Assembly (NCBI RefSeq): GCF_033118175.1
Contig: NW_026870889.1
Location: 434,001-498,000 of the forward strand
Origin: Dama dama
Lineage: Eukaryota > Chordata > Mammalia > Artiodactyla > Cervidae
Reading direction: 5' to 3'
DNA: 64,000 nucleotides
In this document: positions 50,990 through 62,595 of the stretch, one piece after another
Numbering within the stretch: the stretch's first letter is position 1
Layout of the letters: each line of letters opens with the position of its first letter
The notes under the pieces: generated by a model
Told to the model about the DNA's origin: nothing
Database searches by the model: none
What the model saw: only the letters and a program-made list of their open reading frames with translations
Program-made: the position numbers and the translations under genes

Positions 50990-53900
50990 TTTCACACCTT
51001 TTCAGGCTCTTCATGTATTTCCACACCACTTCATGCTTCTATTTTTCAGCCCGTTTCATGGTCCTCATGTATTTCACACCTTTTGAAGCTCTTCATATTT
51101 TTCACATATTTTCAGGCTCTTCATGTTTTTCAACACCATTTCATGCCGCATCTATCTTTCAGACTGTTTCATTCTTCTCATATTTTTGACACCATTTGAA
51201 GCTCTTCATATTTTTGACACCTTTTCAGGCTCTTCATGTTTTTGAACACCGCTCATGATCCTCCAAATTTTCAGACCGTTTCATGCTCTTCATATTTTTA
51301 ACACCTTTTGAAGCTCTTCATATTTTTCACACCTTTTCAGGCTCTTCATGTATTTCCACACCACTTCATGCTTCTATTTTTCAGCCCGTTTCATGGTCCT
51401 CATGTATTTCACACCTTTTGAAGCTCTTCATATTTTTCACACCTTTTCAGGGTCTTCATGTTTTTCAACACCATTTCATGCCACATTTATCTTTCAGACC
51501 GTTTCATTCTTCTCATATTTTGACACCATTTGAAGCTCTTCATATTTTTCACACCTTTTCAGGCTCTTCATGTTTTTGAACACCGCTCATGATCCTCCAA
51601 ATTTTCAGACTGTTTCATGCTCTTCATATTTTTAACACCTTTTGAAGCTCTTCATATTTTTCACACCTTTTCAGGCTCTTGATGTTATTCAACACCACTT
51701 CATGCTACTCCTGTTTTTCAGACCGTTTCATGCTCCTCATATTTTTGACACCTTTAGAAGCTCTTCATATTTTAACACATTTTCAGGCTCTTCATGTTTT
51801 TGAATACCGCTTCATGCTCCTCCTATATTTCAGACCGTTTCATGCTCCTCATTTATTTCACACCTTTTGAAGCTCTTCATATTTTTCACACCTTTTCAGG
51901 CTCGTCATGTTTTTGAACACCGCTTCATGCTCCTCCTATTTTTCAGACCATTTCATGCTCCTCATATTTTTCACACTTTTTGAAGCACTACATATTTCTC
52001 ACAGCTTTTCATGCTCTTCGTTTTTTTGAACACCATTTCATGCTCCTCCTATTTTGCAGACCGTTTCTTTCTCCTCATATTTTTAACACATTTTGAAGCT
52101 CTTCATATATTTCACACCATTTCAGGCTTTTCATTTTTTTCAACACCACTTCATGCTCCTCCTATTTTTCAGACCGTTTCATGCTCATCTCATTTTGACA
52201 TCTTTTGATGCTCTTCATATTTTTCACATCTTTTGAAGCTCTTCATATTTTTCATGCCTTTTCAGACTTTTCATGATTTTCAACACACCTTCATGCTCCT
52301 CGTATTTTTCAGACCACTTCATGCTCATCTCATTTTTGACACCTTTTGAAGCTCTTCATATTTTTCACATCTTTGGAAACTCTTCATATTTTTCACACGT
52401 TTTCAGTCTCTTCATGTTTTTCAACACCCTTTCTTGCTCTTCCTTTTTTCAGACCGTTTCATGCTCCTCATATTTTTGACACGTTTTGAATCTCTTCATA
52501 TTTTTCAAACCATTTCAGGCTCTTCATGTTTTTGAACACTGCTTCATGCTCCTCCTATTTTTCAGACCGTTTCATGCTGGTCACATTTTTGACACCTTTT
52601 GAAGCTCTTCATATTTTTCACACCTTTTCAGGCTCTTCATGTTTTTGAAGACCGTTTCATGCACCTTCTATTTTTCAGACCATTTCTTGCTCCTCATATT
52701 TTTGACACCTTTTGAAGCTCTTCATATTTTTCACACCTTTTCAGGCTCTTCATGTTTTTGAACACCGCTTCATGCTGCTTCTATTTTTCCGACCGTTTCA
52801 TTCTCCTCATATTTTTGACACCTTTTGAAGCTCTTCATATTTTTCACACCTTTTCAGGCTCTTCACGTTTTTGAACAACGCTTCATGCTCCTACTATTTT
52901 TCAGACCGTTTCATGCTCCTCGTATTTTTGACACCTTTTGAAGCTCTTCATATTTTTCACACCTTTTCAGGCTCTTCATGTTTTTCAACACCACCTTATG
53001 CTCCTCCTTTTTTTCAGGCTTTTTCATGCTCCTCATGTAATTCACACCTTTTGAAGCTCTTTATATTTTTCACACCTTTTCAGGCTCTTCATGTTTTTCA
53101 ACACCACTTCATGCTCCTCCTATTTTTCAGACCGTTTCATGCTCTTCTAATTTTTAACACCCTTTGAAACTCTTCATATATTTCACACCTTTTGAAGCTC
53201 TTCATATTTTTCACATTTTTGAAGCTCTTCATATATTTCACACATTTTCAGGCTCTTGATGTTATTCAACACCACTACATGCTACTCCTGTTTTTCAGAC
53301 CGTTTCATGCTCCGCATGAATTTCACACCTTATGAAGCTCTTCATATTTTTCACACCTTTTCATGCTCTTTTGTTATTCAACACCACTTCATGCTACTCC
53401 TGTTTTTCAGACCGTTTCATGCTCCTCATATTTTTGACACCTTGAGAAGCTCTTCATATTTTTAACACCTTTTCAGGCTCTTCATGTTTTTGAATACCGC
53501 TTCATGCTCCTCCTATTTTTCAGACCTATTCATGCTCCTCATATTTTTGACACCTTTTGAACTTTTCATATTTTTCACACCTTTTCAGGATCTTCATGTT
53601 TTTGAACACCATTTCATGCTCCTCCTATTTTGCGGACCGTTTCATTCTCCTCATATTTTTGACACCTTTTGAAGCTCTTCATATATTTCACACCTTTTCC
53701 GGCTCCTCATGTTTTTCAACACCACTTCATGCTCCTCCTGTTTTTCAGACCGTTTCATGCTCATGTCATTTTGACACCTTTTGAAGCTCTTCATATTTTT
53801 CACATCTTTTGAAGCTCTTCATATTTTTCACACCTTTTCAGGCTCTTCATGTTTTTCAACACTGCTTCATGCTCCTCCTCTTTTTCAGACCGTTTCATGC

Positions 53901-55681
53901 TCCTTATATTTTTGACACCTGTGAAAGCTCTTCATATTTCTCACACCTTTTCAGGTTCTTCATGTTTTTCAACACCGCTTCATATCCTCCTATATTTCAG
54001 ACCGTTTCATGCTCATCTCATTTTTGACACCTTTTGAAACTCTTCATATTTTTCACATCTTTTGAAGCTCTTCATATTTTTCACACGTTTTCAGGCTCTT
54101 CATGTTTTTCAACACCGCTTCTTGCTCCTCCTATTTTTCAGACCGTTTCATGCTCCTCATATTTTTGACACGTTTTGAAGCTCTTCATATTTTTCACACC
54201 TTTTCAGGCTCTTCAGGTTTTTTAACACGGCTTCATGCTCCTCCTATTTTTCACCGTTTCATGCTCCTCATATTTTTGACACCATTAGAAGCTCTTCATA
54301 TTTTTAACAACTTTTCAGGCTCTTCATTATTTTCAACACCACTTCATGTTCCTCCTATTTTTCAGACCGTTTCATGCTCATCTAATTTTTGACACCTTTT
54401 GAAGCTCTTCATATTTTTCACACCTTTTGAAGCTCTTCATATTTTTCACAACTTTTCAGGCTCTTCAAGTTTCTGATCACCGTTTCATGCTCCTCCTATC
54501 TTTCAGACCGTTTCATGCTTCTCATATTTTTGACACCATTTGAAGCTCTTCATATTTTTCACAACTTTTCAGGCTCATCATATTTTTCAACACCGTTTCA
54601 TGCTGCTTCTATTTTTCAGGCCGTTTCATGCTCCTCATATTTTTGACACCATTTGAAGCTCTTCATATTTTTCACACCTTTTCAGGCTCATCATATTTTT
54701 CAACACCGTTTCATGCTGCTTCTATTTTTCAGGCCGTTTCATGCTCCTCATATTTTTGACAGCTTTTGAAGCTCTTCATATTTTTCACACCTTTTCAGGC
54801 TCTTCATGTTTTTCAACACCATTTCATGCTGCTTCTATTTTTCAGACCGTTTCATGCTCCTCATATTTTTGACACCTTTTGAAGCTCTTCATATTTTTCA
54901 CACCTTTTCAGGCTCTTCGTATTTTTGAACACAGCTTCATGCTCCTCCTATTTTTCAGACCGTTTGATGCTCATCTCATTTTTGACACCTTTTGAAGCTC
55001 TTCATATATTTCACAAATTTTCAGGCTTTTCATGTTTTTGAACACTGCTTCATGCTCCTCCTATTTCTCAGCCCGTTTCATGCTCCTCTTATTTTTGACA
55101 CCTTTTGAAACTCTTCATATTTTTCACAACTTTTCAGGCTCTTCCTGTTTTTGAACACCGCTTCATGCTCCTCCTATTTTTCAGACCGTTTAATGCTCCT
55201 CATGTATTTCACACCTTTTGAAGCTCTTCATATTTTTCACACGTTTTCAGGCTCTTCATGTTTTTGAACATCGCTTCCTGCTCCTCCTATTTTTCAGACA
55301 GTTTCATGCTTCTCATATTTTTGACACTTTTTGAAGCTCTTCATATTTTTGACACCTTTTCAGGCTCTTCATGTTTTTGAACACCGCTCATGATCCTCCA
55401 AATTTTCAGACCGTTTCATGCTCTTCATATTTTTAACACCTTTTGAAGCTCTTCATATTTTTCACACCTTTTCAGGCTCTTCATGTATTTCCACACCACT
55501 TCATGCTTCTATTTTTCAGCCCGTTTCATGGTCCTCATGTATTTCACACCTTTTGAAGCTCTTCATATTTTTCACACCTTTTCAGGGTCTTCATGTTTTT
55601 CAACACCATTTCATGCCACATTTATCTTTCAGACCGTTTCATTCTTCTCATATTTTGACACCATTTGAAGCTCTTCATATT
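50990..55681 (+). repeat. 4692-bp tandem duplication, copy 1
   Basis: Followed by a second copy at a constant offset of 4692 bp from about 50990 through 55320 (51679 to 56371, 52871 to 57563, 54102 to 58794). The constant offset means no net indel over more than 4 kb. Its last ~340 bp (55341-55681) also match 51206-51546 (offset 4135), so the joint itself is compound. Confidence 0.92.
54571..54796 (+). repeat. Exact two-unit 113-bp tandem
   Basis: Starting with AGGCTCATCATATTTTTCAA, one whole unit is followed exactly 113 bp later (54684) by a practically identical one. This couplet recurs at 59263 (from the 4692-bp duplication) and at 62138. Confidence 0.88.
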
Positions 55682-58600
55682 TTTCACACCTTTTCAGGCT
55701 CTTCATGTATTTCCACACCACTTCATGCTTCTATTTTTCAGCCCGTTTCATGGTCCTCATGTATTTCACACCTTTTGAAGCTCTTCATATTTTTCACAAA
55801 TTTTCAGGCTCTTCATGTTTTTCAACACCATTTCATGCCGCATCTATCTTTCAGACTGTTTCATTCTTCTCATATTTTTGACACCATTTGAAGCTCTTCA
55901 TATTTTTGACACCTTTTCAGGCTCTTCATGTTTTTGAACACCGCTCATGATCCTCCAAATTTTCAGACCGTTTCATGCTCTTCATATTTTTAACACCTTT
56001 TGAAGCTCTTCATATTTTTCACACCTTTTCAGGCTCTTCATGTATTTCCACACCACTTCATGCTTCTATTTTTCAGCCCGTTTCATGGTCCTCATGTATT
56101 TCACACCTTTTGAAGCTCTTCATATTTTTCACACCTTTTCAGGGTCTTCATGTTTTTCAACACCATTTCATGCCACATTTATCTTTCAGACCGTTTCATT
56201 CTTCTCATATTTTGACACCATTTGAAGCTCTTCATATTTTTCACACCTTTTCAGGCTCTTCATGTTTTTGAACACCGCTCATGATCCTCCAAATTTTCAG
56301 ACTGTTTCATGCTCTTCATATTTTTAACACCTTTTGAAGCTCTTCATATTTTTCACACCTTTTCAGGCTCTTGATGTTATTCAACACCACTTCATGCTAC
56401 TCCTGTTTTTCAGACCGTTTCATGCTCCTCATATTTTTGACACCTTTAGAAGCTCTTCATATTTTAACACATTTTCAGGCTCTTCATGTTTTTGAATACC
56501 GCTTCATGCTCCTCCTATATTTCAGACCGTTTCATGCTCCTCATTTATTTCACACCTTTTGAAGCTCTTCATATTTTTCACACCTTTTCAGGCTCGTCAT
56601 GTTTTTGAACACCGCTTCATGCTCCTCCTATTTTTCAGACCATTTCATGCTCCTCATATTTTTCACACTTTTTGAAGCACTACATATTTCTCACAGCTTT
56701 TCATGCTCTTCGTTTTTTTGAACACCATTTCATGCTCCTCCTATTTTGCAGACCGTTTCTTTCTCCTCATATTTTTAACACATTTTGAAGCTCTTCATAT
56801 ATTTCACACCATTTCAGGCTTTTCATTTTTTTCAACACCACTTCATGCTCCTCCTATTTTTCAGACCGTTTCATGCTCATCTCATTTTGACATCTTTTGA
56901 TGCTCTTCATATTTTTCACATCTTTTGAAGCTCTTCATATTTTTCATGCCTTTTCAGACTTTTCATGATTTTCAACACACCTTCATTCTCCTCGTATTTT
57001 TCAGACCACTTCATGCTCATCTCATTTTTGACACCTTTTGAAGCTCTTCATATTTTTCACATCTTTGGAAACTCTTCATATTTTTCACACGTTTTCAGTC
57101 TCTTCATGTTTTTCAACACCCTTTCTTGCTCTTCCTTTTTTCAGACCGTTTCATGCTCCTCATATTTTTGACACGTTTTGAATCTCTTCATATTTTTCAA
57201 ACCATTTCAGGCTCTTCATGTTTTTGAACACTGCTTCATGCTCCTCCTATTTTTCAGACCGTTTCATGCTGGTCACATTTTTGACACCTTTTGAAGCTCT
57301 TCATATTTTTCACACCTTTTCAGGCTCTTCATGTTTTTGAAGACCGTTTCATGCACCTTCTATTTTTCAGACCATTTCTTGCTCCTCATATTTTTGACAC
57401 CTTTTGAAGCTCTTCATATTTTTCACACCTTTTCAGGCTCTTCATGTTTTTGAACACCGCTTCATGCTGCTTCTATTTTTCCGACCGTTTCATTCTCCTC
57501 ATATTTTTGACACCTTTTGAAGCTCTTCATATTTTTCACACCTTTTCAGGCTCTTCACGTTTTTGAACAACGCTTCATGCTCCTACTATTTTTCAGACCG
57601 TTTCATGCTCCTCGTATTTTTGACACCTTTTGAAGCTCTTCATATTTTTCACACCTTTTCAGGCTCTTCATGTTTTTCAACACCACCTTATGCTCCTCCT
57701 TTTTTTCAGGCTTTTTCATGCTCCTCATGTAATTCACACCTTTTGAAGCTCTTTATATTTTTCACACCTTTTCAGGCTCTTCATGTTTTTCAACACCACT
57801 TCATGCTCCTCCTATTTTTCAGACCGTTTCATGCTCTTCTAATTTTTAACACCCTTTGAAACTCTTCATATATTTCACACCTTTTGAAGCTCTTCATATT
57901 TTTCACATTTTTGAAGCTCTTCATATATTTCACACATTTTCAGGCTCTTGATGTTATTCAACACCACTACATGCTACTCCTGTTTTTCAGACCGTTTCAT
58001 GCTCCGCATGAATTTCACACCTTATGAAGCTCTTCATATTTTTCACACCTTTTCATGCTCTTTTGTTATTCAACACCACTTCATGCTACTCCTGTTTTTC
58101 AGACCGTTTCATGCTCCTCATATTTTTGACACCTTGAGAAGCTCTTCATATTTTTAACACCTTTTCAGGCTCTTCATGTTTTTGAATACCGCTTCATGCT
58201 CCTCCTATTTTTCAGACCTATTCATGCTCCTCATATTTTTGACACCTTTTGAACTTTTCATATTTTTCACACCTTTTCAGGATCTTCATGTTTTTGAACA
58301 CCATTTCATGCTCCTCCTATTTTGCAGACCGTTTCATTCTCCTCATATTTTTGACACCTTTTGAAGCTCTTCATATATTTCACACCTTTTCCGGCTCCTC
58401 ATGTTTTTCAACACCACTTCATGCTCCTCCTGTTTTTCAGACCGTTTCATGCTCATGTCATTTTGACACCTTTTGAAGCTCTTCATATTTTTCACATCTT
58501 TTGAAGCTCTTCATATTTTTCACACCTTTTCAGGCTCTTCATGTTTTTCAACACTGCTTCATGCTCCTCCTCTTTTTCAGACCGTTTCATGCTCCTTATA

Positions 58601-60012
58601 TTTTTGACACCTGTGAAAGCTCTTCATATTTCTCACACCTTTTCAGGTTCTTCATGTTTTTCAACACCGCTTCATATCCTCCTATATTTCAGACCGTTTC
58701 ATGCTCATCTCATTTTTGACACCTTTTGAAACTCTTCATATTTTTCACATCTTTTGAAGCTCTTCATATTTTTCACACGTTTTCAGGCTCTTCATGTTTT
58801 TCAACACCGCTTCTTGCTCCTCCTATTTTTCAGACCGTTTCATGCTCCTCATATTTTTGACACGTTTTGAAGCTCTTCATATTTTTCACACCTTTTCAGG
58901 CTCTTCAGGTTTTTTAACACGGCTTCATGCTCCTCCTATTTTTCACCGTTTCATGCTCCTCATATTTTTGACACCATTAGAAGCTCTTCATATTTTTAAC
59001 AACTTTTCAGGCTCTTCATTATTTTCAACACCACTTCATGTTCCTCCTATTTTTCAGACCGTTTCATGCTCATCTAATTTTTGACACCTTTTGAAGCTCT
59101 TCATATTTTTCACACCTTTTGAAGCTCTTCATATTTTTCACAACTTTTCAGGCTCTTCAAGTTTCTGATCACCGTTTCATGCTCCTCCTATCTTTCAGAC
59201 CGTTTCATGCTTCTCATATTTTTGACACCATTTGAAGCTCTTCATATTTTTCACAACTTTTCAGGCTCATCATATTTTTCAACACCGTTTCATGCTGCTT
59301 CTATTTTTCAGGCCGTTTCATGCTCCTCATATTTTTGACACCATTTGAAGCTCTTCATATTTTTCACACCTTTTCAGGCTCATCATATTTTTCAACACCG
59401 TTTCATGCTGCTTCTATTTTTCAGGCCGTTTCATGCTCCTCATATTTTTGACAGCTTTTGAAGCTCTTCATATTTTTCACACCTTTTCAGGCTCTTCATG
59501 TTTTTCAACACCATTTCATGCTGCTTCTATTTTTCAGACCGTTTCATGCTCCTCATATTTTTGACACCTTTTGAAGCTCTTCATATTTTTCACACCTTTT
59601 CAGGCTCTTCGTATTTTTGAACACAGCTTCATGCTCCTCCTATTTTTCAGACCGTTTGATGCTCATCTCATTTTTGACACCTTTTGAAGCTCTTCATATA
59701 TTTCACAAATTTTCAGGCTTTTCATGTTTTTGAACACTGCTTCATGCTCCTCCTATTTCTCAGCCCGTTTCATGCTCCTCTTATTTTTGACACCTTTTGA
59801 AACTCTTCATATTTTTCACAACTTTTCAGGCTCTTCCTGTTTTTGAACACCGCTTCATGCTCCTCCTATTTTTCAGACCGTTTAATGCTCCTCATGTATT
59901 TCACACCTTTTGAAGCTCTTCATATTTTTCACACGTTTTCAGGCTCTTCATGTTTTTGAACATCGTTTCCTGCTCCTCCTATTTTTCAGGCAGTTTCATG
60001 CTTCTCATATTT
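55682..60012 (+). repeat. 4692-bp tandem duplication, copy 2
   Basis: Only a handful of substitutions against copy 1 were noticed, for example near 52288/56980, 53634/58326, 55274/59966 and 55303/59995. It ends near 60012, where the sequence changes from CACTTTTTG to CACCTTTTG and diverges. This is the youngest-looking duplication in the window. Confidence 0.92.
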
Positions 60013-62595
60013 TTGACACCTTTTGAAGCTCTTCATATTTTTCACATCTTTCATTCTCTTCATGTTTTTGCACACCGCTTCATGCTCCTCCTATTTTTCA
60101 GACCGTTTCAAGCTCCTCATATTTTTGACACCTTTTGAAACTCTTCATATATTTCACACTTTTTCAGGGTCTTCATGTTTTTCAACACCGTTTCATGACA
60201 CTCCTATTTTTCAGACCGTTTCATGCTCCTCATATTTTTGACACCTTTTGAAACTCTTCATATATTTCAAACCTTTTCAGGCTCTTCATGTTTTTGAACA
60301 CCGCTTCATGCTCCTCCTATTTTTCAGACCGTTTCATGCTCCTCATATTTTGACACCATTTGAAGCTCTTCATATTTCTCACAGCTTTTCAGGTACTTCA
60401 TGTTTTTCAACACCGCTTCATGCTCCTCCTATTTTTCAGACCGTTTCATGCTCCTCATATTTTTGACACCATTTGAAGCTCTTCATATTTCTCACAGCTT
60501 TTCAGGTTCTTCATGTTTTTCAACACCGCTTCATGCTCCTCCTATTTTTCAGACCGTTTCATGCTCATCTCATTTTTGACACCTTTGGAAGCTCGTCATA
60601 TTTTACCACATCTTTTGAAGCTCTTCGTATTTTTCACACGTTTTCAGGCTCTTCATGTTTTTCAACACCCCTTCTTGCTCATCCTATTTTTCATACCGTT
60701 TCATGTTTCTATCATTTCTGACAACTTTTGAAGCTCTTCATATATTTCACACATTTTCAGGCTCTTCATGTTTTTCAACACCCCTCATGCTCCTCCTATT
60801 TTTCAGACCGTTTCATGCTCATCTCACTTTTGACACATTTTGAAGCTCTTCATATTTTCCACACCTTTTGAAGCTCTTCATATTTTTCAAACGTTTTCAG
60901 GCTCTTCATTTTTTTCAACACCGCTTCTTGCTCATCCTATTTTTCAGATCGTTTCATGCTCCTCATATTTTTGACACGTTTTGAAGCTCTTCATATTTTT
61001 CACACCTTTTCAGGCTCTTCATGTCTTTGAACACCGTTTCATGCTGCTCCTATTTTTCAAATCTTTTCATGCTCCTCATATTTTTGACACATTTTGAAGC
61101 TCTTCATTTTTTTCACACCTTTTGAAGCTCTTCATATTTTTCACACCTTTTCAGGCTCTTCATGTTTATTACACCGCTTCATGCTGCTCCTATTTTTCAG
61201 ACCGTTTCATGCTCCTCATATTTTTGACACCTTTTGAAGGTCTTCATATCTTTCACACCTTTTCAGGCTCTTCATGTTTTTTACACCGCTTCATGCTTCT
61301 CCTATTTTTCAGACCGTTTCATGCTCCTCCTATTTTTGACACCTTTTGAAGCTCTTCATATTTTTCACACCTTTTCAGGCTCTTCATGTTTTTGAACACC
61401 GTTTCATGCTCCTCCTATTTTTCAGACCGTTTCATGCTCCTCATATTTTTGAAACCTTTTGAAGCTCTTCATATTTTTCACACCTTTTCAGGGTCTTCAT
61501 GTTTTTTACACCGCTTCATGCTCCTCCTATTTTTCAAACTGTTTCATGCTCCTCCTATTTTTGACACCTTTTGAAGCTCTTCATTTTTCACACCATTTCA
61601 GGCTCTTCATGTTTTTGAACACCGTTTAATGCTCCTCCTATTTTTCAGACCGTTTCATGCTCCTCATATTTTTCACACCTTTTGAAGCTCTTCATATTTT
61701 ACCCACCTTTTCAGGCTCTTCATGTTTTTCAACACCGTTTCATGCTCCTCATGTATTTCCAACCGTTTGAAGCTCTTCATATTTTTCACAACTTTTCAGG
61801 CTCTTCATGTTTTTGAACGCGTTTTCATGCTCCTCCTATTTTTCAGACCGTTTCATGCTCCTCATGTATTTCACACCTTTTAAAGCTCTTCATATTTTTC
61901 ACACCTTTTCAGGCTCTTCATGTTTTTGAACACCGTTTCATTCTCCTCCTATTTTTCAGACCGTTTCATGCTCCTCATATTTTTGACACCTTTTGAAGCT
62001 CTTCATATTTTTCAAACCTTTTCAGGGTCCCCATGTTTTTCAACACCGCTTCATGCTCGTCCTATTTTCCAGACCGTTTCATGCTCGTCTCATTTTTGAC
62101 ACCTTTTGAAGCTCTTCATATTTCTCACACCTTTTCAGGCTCATCATATTTTTCAACACCGTTTCATGCTGCTTCTATTTTTCAGGCCGTTTCATGCTCC
62201 TCATATTTTTGACACCATTTGAAGCTCTTCATATTTTTCACACCTTTTCAGGCTCATCATATTTTTCAACACCGTTTCATGCTGCTTCTATTTTTCAGGC
62301 CGTTTCATGCTCCTCATATTTTTGACACCTTTTGAAGCTCTTCATATTTTTCACACCTTTTCAGGCTCTTCATGTTTTTCAACACCATTTCATGCTGCTT
62401 CTATTTTTCAGACCGTTTCATGCTCCTCATATTTTTGACACCTTTTGAAGCTCTTCATATTTTTCACACCTTTTCAGGCTCTTCGTATTTTTGAACACAG
62501 CTTCATGCTCGTCCTATTTTTCAGACCGTTTCATGCTCATCTCATTTTTGACACCTTTTGAAGCTTTTCATATTTTTCACAACTTTTTAGGCTCT

